A stretch of DNA of 64,000 nucleotides from Rhodanobacter sp. AS-Z3 (GCF_029224025.1 NZ_CP119392.1:1325001-1389000); one strand, 5' to 3'. Positions 21,039 through 30,542 are shown, numbered from the stretch's first letter. The notes: generated from the letters alone by a model not told the origin. Program-made: numbers and translations.

Positions 21039-22379
21039 TTACGGCGACTTGGCGGCAGCCTGGTCGTCTGCGCTGCGCAGCTCGGGTACCAGGATGTTGA
21101 TGTAGGCGTTGGAACGCAGGTCACGCAGATAATCGTCATAAACCTGTTCGGACTTGCGCGTGCCAATGGCTTGGCGCGCCTGGTCACGAGCGATCTGCAC
21201 GGTCTGGTCAGACTGGCGTTCACCCAGCCGCTGCAGAATGTGCCAGCCGGCCTCGCTCTGGAAGGGCTTGGATATCTCGTTGTCCTTCAGCTGGGCGAGC
21301 TGGGTTGCGATGGTCTTGCCCCAGGCGTCCTGCCGGAACCAGCCCATGTCGCCGCCGACGTTGGCCGAGGTGTCGTCCTTTGAGTACTCCTTGGCCAGCG
21401 TGGCGAAGTCTTCGTGCTTGTCGACGATGCGGTGATACAGGTCACGTGCTTTCTGTTCAGCCTGCTCCGGGGTCACCAACTCGCTCGGGCGAATCAGGAT
21501 CTGCCGGGCATGCAGTTCGGTGACCATCGTGCGGTTGTTCTCGCGCTGACCCATCAGCTTGAGAATGTGGAAGCCGGTCGGCCCACGCAGGGCTGGACTG
21601 ACTTCGCCGGCCTTCATGGTGGCAATCGTGTCGGCAAATGCCGGCGGAATCTCATCCATCCGGCGCCAGCCGAGGTCGCCGCCATCCAGTGCGTCTGAAG
21701 CGTCCGAATAGCGGATCGCGGCAGCGTTGAAGTCCATGCCGCCCTTGATCGCGGCCAGCGCCGCTTCGGCCTTGGCTTGGGCGGTCTGGATAGCCGCGGC
21801 ATCACCGCCGGCGGGGATGCTGATCTGGATGTGTGCCAGATGCACTTCGCCGGCTTTGTAGGTCGGGCTGCTGAGCAGGTTGTCGATTTCGCTGTCGGTC
21901 ACCGACACGGAGTCCTGCACCACGCTTTGGTGCAGACGCTGCACGGTGATCTGGTCGCCGAGCTGCTCGCGGAACGCGGCAAAACTGCTGCCGCTGCGCT
22001 CGACCTCTGCACGCAACTGTTCAGGGGTGAGATTGTTCTGCTGTGCCACGCCCTGAACCGCCTGATCAATGTCGGCGCTGGAGACACGGATACCCTGATC
22101 TTGCGCCTTCTGGACTTGCAGGCGCATCAGTACCAGCCGGTTGAGTACCTGCTGCTGCAGCACGTTCATGGGCGGCAGCTGCTCGGTGTGGCCGGCGTAC
22201 TGCTGCTGTACCGAGGCCACCGCTTCGTTCAACTGGCTCTGCAGGATCACATTGTCGTTGACCACCGCCACGATCCGGTCCAGCGGCTGGCTGGCCGGAG
22301 CGGCCGAGGTCAGCAACTGGGCGTGAGCGGGCAGCATGATCGCGAATGCGAGTAGCAGGGATGCGAGGGTTTGCTTCAT
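21039..22379 (-). CDS. surA: SurA, periplasmic outer-membrane-protein chaperone
   Basis: Peptidyl-prolyl isomerase and chaperone for porins and LptD. The 446-aa protein has a signal peptide (MKQTLASLLLAFAIMLPAHA), a SurA N-terminal domain (LDRIVAVVNDNVILQSQLNE) and two parvulin domains, each with the sequence GGDLGWRRMDEIP or GGDMGWFRQDAWG. It sits directly downstream of lptD (33 bp gap), its classical client, and upstream of pdxA. Confidence 0.97.
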   Translation of the reverse strand: MKQTLASLLLAFAIMLPAHAQLLTSAAPASQPLDRIVAVVNDNVILQSQLNEAVASVQQQYAGHTEQLPPMNVLQQQVLNRLVLMRLQVQKAQDQGIRVSSADIDQAVQGVAQQNNLTPEQLRAEVERSGSSFAAFREQLGDQITVQRLHQSVVQDSVSVTDSEIDNLLSSPTYKAGEVHLAHIQISIPAGGDAAAIQTAQAKAEAALAAIKGGMDFNAAAIRYSDASDALDGGDLGWRRMDEIPPAFADTIATMKAGEVSPALRGPTGFHILKLMGQRENNRTMVTELHARQILIRPSELVTPEQAEQKARDLYHRIVDKHEDFATLAKEYSKDDTSANVGGDMGWFRQDAWGKTIATQLAQLKDNEISKPFQSEAGWHILQRLGERQSDQTVQIARDQARQAIGTRKSEQVYDDYLRDLRSNAYINILVPELRSADDQAAAKSP

Positions 22380-22412
22380 CAGTAAAAAGCCTGGTCGCCG
22401 CAGCGAGTATGT

Positions 22413-24818
22413 TTATTGATAGCCGAGAATATCACGGCGCAGCAGGGGCTCGATCTGGCCACCGGTGGAGCCCAGACCCTTGAACACCATTTCGAACATG
22501 ACCGCGTTGTCCCGACGGTTGAGTCCCGTGGCCGGTGTGGGCCCGTAGTAGGCCTGATTGACGTAGCTGCGACCGACCAGTCGCAGGGCGACACAGCAAC
22601 TGTCATATTCCACGCCGGCCAGTGCATCGACGCTCTGGCGGTCCTTTACCGAATAAGTCCACGAACCCACCAGTCGCCAGCGCTCGGATACCGGATAGAC
22701 CACGGATGCGTTGTATTGTTCCAGCAGTCCGATTCGGTAGCGGTAGGACAAGTTGAAGACGCCGTCCGTGCCGATCCGCCGCTGCAGCTCCAGCATGCCC
22801 ATGTCGGTGCGGCGGGTGTTGGGACTCCACTGGTATGCGCTGGCGAGGCGCCAACGGTCGTTCAGGCGCACATCCAGCTGGGCCACATAGTCGGAGCGGG
22901 TCCAGTCAGTGGGTGGTACCACGCTGTTCTGACCGTAGGGCAGCTGCACCCGTTGCGGACTGAAATACTGGATCTGGCCGATGCTGGCCGACAAGCGCTC
23001 CACACCGCTCTCGTCGAGCAGGCGGGTGGTCACCGCCGCGGTGAGGTTGTTCGCATCCATCTGGCGGTCGGCACCGGAGAAGCGGTTCGGCGAGAACAGC
23101 TGCCAGTAGTCGAACGTCATTGCATTGGTGTTGAACAACGGCAGGTTGTTCTGATTGCGATATGGCACGTAGAGGTAATAGAGCCGAGGTTCCAGTGTTT
23201 GTGTGTAGCTGTTGCCAAACAACGAGGCCTTGCGGTCGAAAACCAGCCCGCTGTCCAGGCTGACGATGGGTAAGGAGCGGCTGGGCGAGGCATCGGTAAA
23301 TGGCGTGGAAGTGCCGCCACCGAGCAGGCCGTAGTAACCGTAATCCTGACGACCGCTGCCAAGCTGGTATGACGTGTAACGCCAAGCCAGTTTGGGCCGC
23401 ACGAACCAGGCGGCGCTGCCGAAATCGGCGGCAAGCCAGGGATAGATATCCTCGCGCTGACCTTCAACATAACCGGTCTTGCGAAACGCCGCCGCTTCGC
23501 TGTCCACCCCGGCCTCAAGCCAGTTCGACAGCGGTATATCCATGCTGAAATTCGCGTAAGGCAGTTGCCGGTATGGCAGGCCGCTGTCGGTGCTGAACGG
23601 ATTCATGTTCTGGTAAATCGTGCCGCCCACCGAGGCGTTCCACCACTTTCCGGAACCCACCAACGCGACATTGGAACCGAGCGTGTAGATCGCGCTGTGC
23701 GTCAGGTTGTCGCCGAAGTCATACAGGTAGCTGCTGTCCGAGGCATGGTTGTATGAACTGACGAAACGCCAGCCCTGCCATAACTGGGTGGTGTCGGAGA
23801 ACTGCACCAGGTAACGCGAGTCGCCCTTGGTGTCGGCCAGTCCATCGCTCACGCCATGGTCTTTCAGCACGTATTGCGCTTCCAGCTGACCGGCGCTGCG
23901 CGACGTCAGGTAACGAAACTCGCCGCCCAGCATGGGGCCGCGCTGGCTGTAATAGCGCGGGTCAAGCGTGGCGTCGTAGTTCGGTGCCAGGTTGAGATAG
24001 TAGGGCGTGCTGATCTCGTAGCCGGAACGGCCACTGTGACCCATGGTGGGATAGAGAAAGCCGCTCTTGCGCCGATCATCGATGGGAAAGCTGAAATACG
24101 GCAGATACAGGATGGGCACGTGGCCGATCCGCATGCTGGCGTCGCGCGCCACGCCGACACCGTTGACCTTGTCGATGGTGATCGACTTCGCGCGAACTTC
24201 CCACACGTGATGACCGACATCGCAGGTGGAATACGTGGCCTGCGTGTAGCGGGTGTGCTCTGCATCCAGCATCTGGCCCAGGTCCGCGGTACCGTTGCCG
24301 CGCGAATCGAGCATCTGGTAGCGCAAGTCATTGGCCGTGCCGTGGCTGTCGTTGGTATTGCCGCGCATGTGCGAGGCGGCCAGCAACTGGCTGGCGTCCT
24401 GATAGCGCACATTGCCGCGTGCGTCGTAGTCGGTGCTGTCGTTGTTGTAGTCGACGCGGTCGGCGCGCAGCAACTGATCGGCGCGTTCCAGCCGCACGTC
24501 GCCACTCAGTCGATAGACCGACCGGTTGGAGCTGTCGACATGCTGCGCCTGTATCTGGGTGGGGCTGCTGTCGCGCTGGCTGCTGTCGCGCATCAGCACC
24601 GGATCGTAGAACTCGAGCAGGGCGTTCGGGCGGCACATCGCGTAATTGACCGGACGCGGTGCGCAATGGAACGAGCCCAATGGGCAAGCCAGATCGGCCG
24701 CTGCGGAAGACGCACCCGCGGCGGGGCTTGGGCTGCTGTGAGCATCGGCCTGGCCACCGACCAGGGCGAGTGCAGCGGCGACCGCCAACAGGCGGCGTGG
24801 AGGTAACTTGCGCGTCAC
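22413..24818 (-). CDS. lptD: LptD, LPS-assembly outer-membrane protein
   Basis: Outer-membrane beta-barrel that inserts LPS into the outer leaflet with LptE. The 801-aa precursor has a signal peptide (MTRKLPPRRLLAVAAALALV..ADA), an N-terminal OstA/LptA-like jellyroll (about 95-230: VYRLSGDVRLERADQLLRAD) and a C-terminal barrel rich in alternating aromatics that ends with a conserved MFEMVFKGLG segment. Cysteines occur in the N-terminal part and near the C-terminus (YDSCCVALRLVGR), compatible with the disulfides needed for LptD activity. First gene of the minus-strand run to apaH. Confidence 0.97.
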   Translation of the reverse strand: MTRKLPPRRLLAVAAALALVGGQADAHSSPSPAAGASSAAADLACPLGSFHCAPRPVNYAMCRPNALLEFYDPVLMRDSSQRDSSPTQIQAQHVDSSNRSVYRLSGDVRLERADQLLRADRVDYNNDSTDYDARGNVRYQDASQLLAASHMRGNTNDSHGTANDLRYQMLDSRGNGTADLGQMLDAEHTRYTQATYSTCDVGHHVWEVRAKSITIDKVNGVGVARDASMRIGHVPILYLPYFSFPIDDRRKSGFLYPTMGHSGRSGYEISTPYYLNLAPNYDATLDPRYYSQRGPMLGGEFRYLTSRSAGQLEAQYVLKDHGVSDGLADTKGDSRYLVQFSDTTQLWQGWRFVSSYNHASDSSYLYDFGDNLTHSAIYTLGSNVALVGSGKWWNASVGGTIYQNMNPFSTDSGLPYRQLPYANFSMDIPLSNWLEAGVDSEAAAFRKTGYVEGQREDIYPWLAADFGSAAWFVRPKLAWRYTSYQLGSGRQDYGYYGLLGGGTSTPFTDASPSRSLPIVSLDSGLVFDRKASLFGNSYTQTLEPRLYYLYVPYRNQNNLPLFNTNAMTFDYWQLFSPNRFSGADRQMDANNLTAAVTTRLLDESGVERLSASIGQIQYFSPQRVQLPYGQNSVVPPTDWTRSDYVAQLDVRLNDRWRLASAYQWSPNTRRTDMGMLELQRRIGTDGVFNLSYRYRIGLLEQYNASVVYPVSERWRLVGSWTYSVKDRQSVDALAGVEYDSCCVALRLVGRSYVNQAYYGPTPATGLNRRDNAVMFEMVFKGLGSTGGQIEPLLRRDILGYQ

Positions 24819-24946
24819 GGGGAATCTGCCGGCTTCGAAGGCTCGTTAAGCTAACAGAAAGCCCCCTCCGACGGCAGCAGATCGTTTGTGCTGGCAGGGC
24901 GGGATTCAGCCGAAGCAGGTGGGTGACCGCGCTGCGTGCCGCCGGT

Positions 24947-25867
24947 TCATTCCATCAAGGCGGTGACGTGCGCGCTGCTGCTGGTGGCCAGCGCAGCAAG
25001 GTCATAGCCACCTTCGAGGGTCGAAACCAGTCGCCCGTCAGCGTGGGCTTCAGCCAGCGCCACCAGCCGTTCGGTGATCCACGCGTAGTCTTCCTGGCCC
25101 AGTCGGAGGTCGGCCAGCGGATCGTTGCGATGGGCGTCGAAGCCGGCAGAAACCAGCACCAGTTGCGGCTTGAAGGCATGCAGCCGCGGCAGCAGTGTTC
25201 CATCCCACAACTCGCGAAACTCGTGCGAGCCAGCGCCGGGTGACAGCGTGGCGTTACAGATATTGCCGACACCACGCTCATCCTCGAAGCCACTGTCCGG
25301 GTATAGCGGGGACTGATGACTGGAGGCAAACAGCACGCGCGGTTCGCGCTCAAAGATGTCCTGGGTGCCATTGCCGTGATGAACGTCGAAATCGGCGATC
25401 GCCACGCGTTTCAGGCCATGCACGGCAAGCGCATGGGCAGCGGCCACAGCAACGTTGTTGAACAGGCAGAAGCCCATGGCACGTTCGCGTGTGGCGTGGT
25501 GGCCCGGCGGTCGTACCGCGCAGAACGCGCGCCGCGTGGCGCCGGCAAGCACCGCATCGACGGCGGCCACTACCGCGCCGGCAGCGCGCAACGCCGCTTC
25601 GGTTGATCCGCAACTCATCACGGTATCCGAGTCCAGCGCCAGCAGTTCGCCCGCGGGTGCGCCAGTCATCACCTCGGCGACATGGGCGGCGCTGTGCACG
25701 CGCAGCAACTGTTCGGCGGTCGCCTGCGGCGCCTCGATTCGGTCCAGCGTGGCGAAGCGGTCGTGATCCAGTGCCTGCAGCACCGCGCGCAGACGCGCGG
25801 GCCGCTCCACGTGCCCCGGGCCGGGGTCGTGATGCAGGCAGGCGGAGTGGGTATACAGCCGCAGCAC
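24947..25867 (-). CDS. Histone-deacetylase-like zinc amidohydrolase
   Basis: Member of the arginase/deacetylase superfamily (class II HDAC-like, AcuC/AphA relatives). From the chosen GTG at 25867 it is 306 aa and starts LRLYTHSACLHHDPGPGHVE. Catalytic and zinc-binding motifs are present: RPPGHHATRERAMGFCLFN, DFDVHHGNGTQ and SAGFDAHRNDPL, with GGYDL near the end. The substrate cannot be told from sequence; bacterial members act on acetylpolyamines or acyl-lysine. The open frame runs upstream through pduO, but that part is out-of-frame shadow. It lies 8 bp behind pduO. Confidence 0.9.
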   Translation of the reverse strand: MLRLYTHSACLHHDPGPGHVERPARLRAVLQALDHDRFATLDRIEAPQATAEQLLRVHSAAHVAEVMTGAPAGELLALDSDTVMSCGSTEAALRAAGAVVAAVDAVLAGATRRAFCAVRPPGHHATRERAMGFCLFNNVAVAAAHALAVHGLKRVAIADFDVHHGNGTQDIFEREPRVLFASSHQSPLYPDSGFEDERGVGNICNATLSPGAGSHEFRELWDGTLLPRLHAFKPQLVLVSAGFDAHRNDPLADLRLGQEDYAWITERLVALAEAHADGRLVSTLEGGYDLAALATSSSAHVTALME

Positions 25868-25875
25868 GCGGCGGC

Positions 25876-26448
25876 TCAGGCTGACGGTTTCGGCTTGCGG
25901 CGACGTTCGTGCTGCCACAGCACTTCGCCGTGACCGCTGGCGCGAGCCAGCACGCGGGAGATCACGAACAGCAGGTCGGACAGGCGATTGAGATAGCGCT
26001 GCGGCTGGCCGCGAATATCTTCCAGTCGGGCCAGTGCGATCACTTCGCGCTCGGCACGGCGGCACACCGTGCGCGCCAGATGGCCGCAAGCGGCGGCCAT
26101 GCCGCCACCGGGCAGGATGAATTCCTTCAGCGGCGGCAGCGGCTCGTTGAGTTCGTCCAGAATCGATTCCAGCCGGCTGATGTCGCTGTCTTCGACCATC
26201 GCCATGCCGGGGATGCACAACTCGCCACCCAGATCGAACAGGTCATGCTGCACCTGGGTCAGCGCCTCGCGTACCGCGTCGGTGACGCCGTCCGCAGCCA
26301 GCAGCATGCCGATCGTGCTGTTGAGCTCATCGACCGTGCCGTAGGCCGTTACCCGTTGCGAATCCTTGCCCACGCGCGAGCCGTCGCCGAGGCCGGTGCT
26401 GCCATCGTCGCCGGTGCGGGTGTAGATCTTCGAAAGTCGATTGCCCAT
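25876..26448 (-). CDS. PduO-type cob(I)alamin adenosyltransferase
   Basis: Transfers the adenosyl group of ATP to cob(I)alamin to make coenzyme B12. The 190-aa protein has the hallmark N-terminal segment KIYTRTGDDGSTGLGDGSRV and the C-terminal RYLNRLSDLLFVISRV, both part of the ATP and corrinoid sites. It lies 10 bp after a BtuM-like transporter gene, so uptake and adenosylation are probably one operon. No corrin-ring synthesis genes are in view. Confidence 0.95.
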   Translation of the reverse strand: MGNRLSKIYTRTGDDGSTGLGDGSRVGKDSQRVTAYGTVDELNSTIGMLLAADGVTDAVREALTQVQHDLFDLGGELCIPGMAMVEDSDISRLESILDELNEPLPPLKEFILPGGGMAAACGHLARTVCRRAEREVIALARLEDIRGQPQRYLNRLSDLLFVISRVLARASGHGEVLWQHERRRKPKPSA

Positions 26449-26458
26449 GCCAGCAAGC

Positions 26459-27055
26459 TCAGTGACTCAGACCAGTACGATTTGACTGACGCAAGCTGCG
26501 CGCCAGCAGCACCACGCCGACGTGCAGCACGGCGCCGATGCCGACGTACAACGCGGTGGTCGACAGGAAGGGCAGGTACCAGTCACCGAGGTTGGCAAAC
26601 CAGCTGCCCGTGGTGCGCGGCAGCGGAACGCTGCTGCTGAGCCAGTAGAAGCTGCCGTTGGAAACCAGGTAGCAGATCGTCTCGCTGACCAGCAGCGCTA
26701 CGGCAGCCACGCCCAGCGTCGACAGGCTCAGTCCGCTCTGATGACGGGCCAGCCAACTGCCGCCCATCCACAGTGCGCCCATGTACGCCGGCAGGAACCA
26801 GTAGGCCGGCGACACGCAGTAGTGGCTCCAGAAATTCAGCCCGGCGCTGGTGATCACGAAGAAGTCGACCAGCACCGCGGTGGCGATCAGCAGCGGGAAT
26901 GCCCAGCGTGCGGAGCCGCGCAACCAGAAGCCGGCGAGGAAGAACACGCCCCAGGATGCGTCGGGCAAAGCGCCGAAGTGATGCAGGCGGGTCGCTGCCA
27001 TCACCAGGGCCAGCAGCAGGAAAATGCCGATGCGCTGGTTCTGCGTCTTGGCCAT
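26459..27055 (-). CDS. btuM: BtuM-like cobalamin transporter
   Basis: A 198-aa membrane protein with about six hydrophobic segments. Position 80 is a cysteine in WSHYCVSPAYWFLPAY; the characterised BtuM of Thiobacillus denitrificans also uses Cys80 to ligand and decyanate cobalamin (recalled from the literature). Together with the adjacent PduO adenosyltransferase this supports a solitary S-component-like B12 importer in the inner membrane. The open frame extends far upstream of ATG 27055, but that region overlaps the divergent ubiH gene. Only 87 bp separate it from ubiH, too little for a typical B12 riboswitch. Confidence 0.75.
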   Translation of the reverse strand: MAKTQNQRIGIFLLLALVMAATRLHHFGALPDASWGVFFLAGFWLRGSARWAFPLLIATAVLVDFFVITSAGLNFWSHYCVSPAYWFLPAYMGALWMGGSWLARHQSGLSLSTLGVAAVALLVSETICYLVSNGSFYWLSSSVPLPRTTGSWFANLGDWYLPFLSTTALYVGIGAVLHVGVVLLARSLRQSNRTGLSH

Positions 27056-27142
27056 GGGGTACTCCGTGTGGGCAACTGGACAGGCCGCTAGTCTAGCCCA
27101 ATGCCCTGCGCCGCAGACAGCTCCAGCAGGTATCATCGACGA

Positions 27143-28372
27143 ATGGACGTCTCCGAAATTCCTGCCAGCAGCAAGTCCACGGTGCTGATTGTCGGTGGTG
27201 GTCTGGTTGGCGCCAGCCTGGCGATTGCGCTGGATGTGGCGGGTATTCCCGCCACCCTGGTCGAGTCCGCTGCGCCACGCACCGATGCCCAGCCCAGTTA
27301 CGACGAGCGCAATCTGGCCTTGGCTGGCGCCACGGTCAACGGTCTGGAAGCCATCGGCGTATGGCGGCATGCAGCTGCCGGCGCCACGCCAATTCGCCAC
27401 GTTCATGTCAGTCGCGCCGGTGAATTCGGCAGCGCGCGGATCACCGCGGGCAGTCAGGGCGTCGATGCGCTGGGCTGGACCCTGCCGGCGCGCGAGCTGG
27501 GTGCGGCGTTGCTGCGACGGCTGGACGAATGCACCCAGCTGACCCGGCTGGCACCGGCCACGCTGTCGGCGTTGCAGCCGCTGGCGCAGGGATGGCGTGC
27601 GCAGATCACCACCGCGGAAGGGGTGCGCCAGCTTGATACGCCCTTGCTGGTGGGCGCCGACGGCACGCATTCGTTCGTGCGCGCCCAGCTCGGCATCGCG
27701 GCCGATCATCATGATTATCGACAGAGCCTGTTTGTCTGCACGGTCACGCCCGAGCGCGAGCACGCCAATCGCGCGTACGAGCGCTTTTCCGACGAGGGCC
27801 CGATTGCGCTGCTGCCGCTGGCTGAGCGCCGTTGTGGTTTGGTGCTTACCGTGTCGGCCGATGAGGCGGCGGCGGTTGCGGCGCTGGATGACGCCGGGTT
27901 TCTCGAACTGGCGCAGCGCCGCTTCGGCTGGCGGCTGGGTCGTTTGTCACGGCCGGGCAAGCGTCATCCGTATGCGATTCATCGCGTCGCTGCTGCGCAA
28001 CTTACGGCGCCGCGTGCGGTGCTGGTCGGCAATGCTGCGCAAACCGTGCATCCGATCGGGGCACAGGGTTTCAATCTGGGCCTGCGCGATGCGCTGACCT
28101 TGGCCGAACTGGTGGCCAGCGCCACTGACCCCGGCGATGCTGCGCTGCTTGCAGCGTATGCCGCGCGTCGAGCGCCAGATCGCGAAGGCACGATGGCGAT
28201 GAGTCACGGCTTGGTCCGGCTCGCCTGCCTGCCACAACCGCTGCTGGCGCCGCTGCGCTCGCTGGCGCTGCTGGCCTGCGACCGCTTGCCGCCACTGCAA
28301 CGTGCATTGGCCCGGCGTGGCATGGGTTTTCGTGGCGAGCCGCCTGCGGCGGTGCTGGAGCGCTTGCCATGA
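27143..28372 (+). CDS. ubiH: UbiH, 2-polyprenyl-6-methoxyphenol hydroxylase
   Basis: FAD monooxygenase of ubiquinone synthesis. The 409-aa protein has the N-terminal dinucleotide motif LIVGGGLVGASLAIAL, the YDERNLALAG segment typical of UbiH, and the second FAD motif GNAAQTVHPIGAQGFNLGLRD. The start at 27143 gives a 13-residue lead before the FAD fold; the frame is open to 27101. It overlaps the next hydroxylase gene by 4 bp (ATGA), and the two probably act at different ring positions. Confidence 0.92.
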   Translation: MDVSEIPASSKSTVLIVGGGLVGASLAIALDVAGIPATLVESAAPRTDAQPSYDERNLALAGATVNGLEAIGVWRHAAAGATPIRHVHVSRAGEFGSARITAGSQGVDALGWTLPARELGAALLRRLDECTQLTRLAPATLSALQPLAQGWRAQITTAEGVRQLDTPLLVGADGTHSFVRAQLGIAADHHDYRQSLFVCTVTPEREHANRAYERFSDEGPIALLPLAERRCGLVLTVSADEAAAVAALDDAGFLELAQRRFGWRLGRLSRPGKRHPYAIHRVAAAQLTAPRAVLVGNAAQTVHPIGAQGFNLGLRDALTLAELVASATDPGDAALLAAYAARRAPDREGTMAMSHGLVRLACLPQPLLAPLRSLALLACDRLPPLQRALARRGMGFRGEPPAAVLERLP

Positions 28373-29580
28373 GCGCGCCTGCTCAGGAACAAGCTTCCCG
28401 CCGCCGTCCGCCTGCGCTGGACGTGGCGGTGGTTGGCGGCGGCATGGCTGGCGCCGCCACCGCGCTGGCGCTGGCGCATGCCGGCTTCGGTACGGCGCTG
28501 TTGGAGGCGCATGCACCCAAGCCATGGGACGCGCAGGCGGAAGTGGATTTGCGTGTGGTCGGGCTGGCACCGTCCTCGGTGGCACTGCTGGATGATTTGG
28601 GTGTCTGGACGTCCATTCGTGCAGCGCGCGTGGGTCCGTATGCACATATGCATGTGTGGGACGCGGAAAGCGGTGCGGCGATCGACTTCAATGCGGCCAG
28701 CGAAGGACGCGACCGGCTCGGCTACATCGTCGAGAACAGCTTGATTCAATCGGCGCTTTGGCGGGCGCTTGAGCCGGCAGGGGTGCGCGTGCTGTGTCCC
28801 GCCGAGGTGAGCGCATTCGAGGCGCGTGAGGATCGTATCCAGCTGCAGCTGTCTACCGGCGAGACGCTGGCAGCGGCCTTGCTGGTGGCCGCCGATGGGG
28901 CTTCATCGCCGCTGCGCCAGCAGGCAGGCATAGGTACTCGTGGTCGTGACTACGCACAGCGCGCGGTGGTGGCGCACGTGAGCACTGAGCGCGCGCATCA
29001 GGACACCGCGTGGCAGCGCTTCCTGCCCGGCGGTCCGCTGGCGTTGCTGCCATTGGCCGACGGGCGCAGCTCGATTGTCTGGTCGCTGCCCGAGGTCGAG
29101 GCGCAGCGGGTGCTGGCGCTCGATGAGCCGGCCTTCCTCGATGAGCTGGGCGTGGCCAGCGACTTTCGCTTGGGGCGGGTCGTTGCCAGCACGCCGCGTG
29201 CGGCGTTCCCGTTGAAGCTGCAGTTGGCCGAGCGTTACCAGGCCGACCGCATGGTGCTGTTGGGTGATGCCGCTCATACGGTGCATCCGCTGGCCGGGCA
29301 GGGCGTGAACCTCGGTCTGCGTGATGTGGTTGAACTACGCAATGTACTGAGTGAAGCGCGTGCGGCCGGCCGCGACATCGGTGCAGCCCATGTTCTGCGG
29401 CGTTATGCGCGCCGTCGGCGCAGCGCCGACACGCTGGATGCGATGAGCTTTGACGCCTTGGCGCGGATCTACGCCTTGCAGTCGCCAGCGCTGGTTGGCT
29501 TGCGTGGCGTGGGCGTGCGTTTGCTCGATCGCCTCGCGCCGCTGAAGCGCCGGTTGTCGGAACACGCTGCCGGTCTCTGA
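28369..29580 (+). CDS. UbiH/UbiF/UbiI-family ubiquinone hydroxylase
   Basis: Second flavin monooxygenase of the pair, 403 aa, with VAVVGGGMAGAATALALAHA at the N-terminus, DLRVVGLAPSSVALLDDLG and the FAD motif GDAAHTVHPLAGQGVNLGLRD. Sequence style is closest to the C5 hydroxylase group (UbiI, formerly VisC), but assignment within the family needs a tree. It overlaps ubiH by ATGA, so the two are translated together. Confidence 0.88.
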   Translation: MSAPAQEQASRRRPPALDVAVVGGGMAGAATALALAHAGFGTALLEAHAPKPWDAQAEVDLRVVGLAPSSVALLDDLGVWTSIRAARVGPYAHMHVWDAESGAAIDFNAASEGRDRLGYIVENSLIQSALWRALEPAGVRVLCPAEVSAFEAREDRIQLQLSTGETLAAALLVAADGASSPLRQQAGIGTRGRDYAQRAVVAHVSTERAHQDTAWQRFLPGGPLALLPLADGRSSIVWSLPEVEAQRVLALDEPAFLDELGVASDFRLGRVVASTPRAAFPLKLQLAERYQADRMVLLGDAAHTVHPLAGQGVNLGLRDVVELRNVLSEARAAGRDIGAAHVLRRYARRRRSADTLDAMSFDALARIYALQSPALVGLRGVGVRLLDRLAPLKRRLSEHAAGL

Positions 29581-29639
29581 AATTCCGGCCTGCCCTTGCC
29601 CGGGGTGGTCGTCGTCACAACGCCACTGGAGAATGGATC

Positions 29640-30434
29640 ATGCGCATTGCCCGATTCTGCTGTCTGCTGCTGCTTGCCGGTTCGAGTTTCGCCGTGCAGG
29701 CAAAAATGGTGCATCGTCCGGTCGAATGGACTCAGGACGGCACCCGTTTCCACAGCGTGCTGGTCTACGACGATGCCTCCACGGCGAAACGCCCGGGTCT
29801 GGTGATGGTGCCGAATTGGTACGGCATCAACGACGCGGCGGTGCAGAAGGCCGAGATGATCGCCGGCAAGGATTACGTGATCCTGCTCACCGACATGTAT
29901 GGCGCCAACGTGCGCCCGCAGCAGGGCAATGCTGCACAGGCGCAGGCGGCGGTGAAGCCGCTGTATGGCAACCGCGCGCTGATGCGCAAGCGGATCAATC
30001 TGGCGCTGGACCAGTTGAAGGCGCAGGCAACCAGCGCACCGATTGACCTGAAGAAACTTGCAGCGATCGGTTTCTGCTTCGGCGGCTCGGCGGTGCTCGA
30101 CCTGGCGCGCAGTGGCGCCGATGTCGCTGCCGTGGTGTCGTTCCACGGCGGACTGGATACCGACAACCCGGCGCTGGCGAAAAACATCAAGGCACGCGTG
30201 CTGGCGATGAACGGCGCCGACGACAAGGGCACCATGCCGGATGCAGACAAGTTCATGGACGAGATGCGCCTGAGCCCGGCAGACTGGCAGTTTGTGGTGA
30301 TCGGCCACGCCGTGCACTGCTTCACCGAAGTCGGCGAGAACTCGCCCGGCTGCCGCTACGATGAACGCGCTGCAACGCGCAGCTACCGGCTGATGCACGA
30401 CTGGCTGGGCGCGGCGTTCGGCGGCACGCCGTAG
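29640..30434 (+). CDS. Secreted dienelactone-hydrolase-like alpha/beta hydrolase
   Basis: The 264-aa protein starts with a signal peptide (MRIARFCCLLLLAGSSFAVQA), followed by an alpha/beta-hydrolase of the dienelactone hydrolase family. The nucleophile is Cys146 in GFCFGGS, with an aspartate in NGADDKG and a histidine in GHAVHCF, giving the Cys-Asp-His triad of this family. The export signal makes a periplasmic role likely. Substrate unknown. A GGAG lies upstream of ATG 29640. It is followed by a REPIN-like repeat separating it from the convergent GTPase gene. Confidence 0.88.
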   Translation: MRIARFCCLLLLAGSSFAVQAKMVHRPVEWTQDGTRFHSVLVYDDASTAKRPGLVMVPNWYGINDAAVQKAEMIAGKDYVILLTDMYGANVRPQQGNAAQAQAAVKPLYGNRALMRKRINLALDQLKAQATSAPIDLKKLAAIGFCFGGSAVLDLARSGADVAAVVSFHGGLDTDNPALAKNIKARVLAMNGADDKGTMPDADKFMDEMRLSPADWQFVVIGHAVHCFTEVGENSPGCRYDERAATRSYRLMHDWLGAAFGGTP

Positions 30435-30504
30435 GGCGGGCACCGCCCGCGGGCTTTTCGATACGGTCACGCAAATGGAGATCGGCAGGCATTGCCCGCC
30501 CTGC
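30431..30504. repeat. REPIN-like inverted REP pair
   Basis: The left unit begins GTAGGGCGGGCACCGCCCGC (30431-30450) and the right unit is an imperfect inverted copy ending GCCCGCCCTGC (30484-30504). Each unit is itself a hairpin. The same unit occurs as a perfect inverted pair at 44974-45055, so this is a dispersed family. It lies in the gap between two convergent genes and may end transcription from either side. Confidence 0.8.
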
Positions 30505-30542
30505 GGCCGATTATCTAGGACCTTTCCGCCACGCGATGACTT

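Noticed and set aside
25868..26218. N-terminal extension of the HDAC-like frame
   Set aside because: It lies out of frame inside pduO and has shadow composition; the conserved protein begins at LRLYTHSACL.
27056..27142. Cobalamin riboswitch upstream of btuM
   Set aside because: The spacer is only 87 bp and no B12-box-like core was seen.
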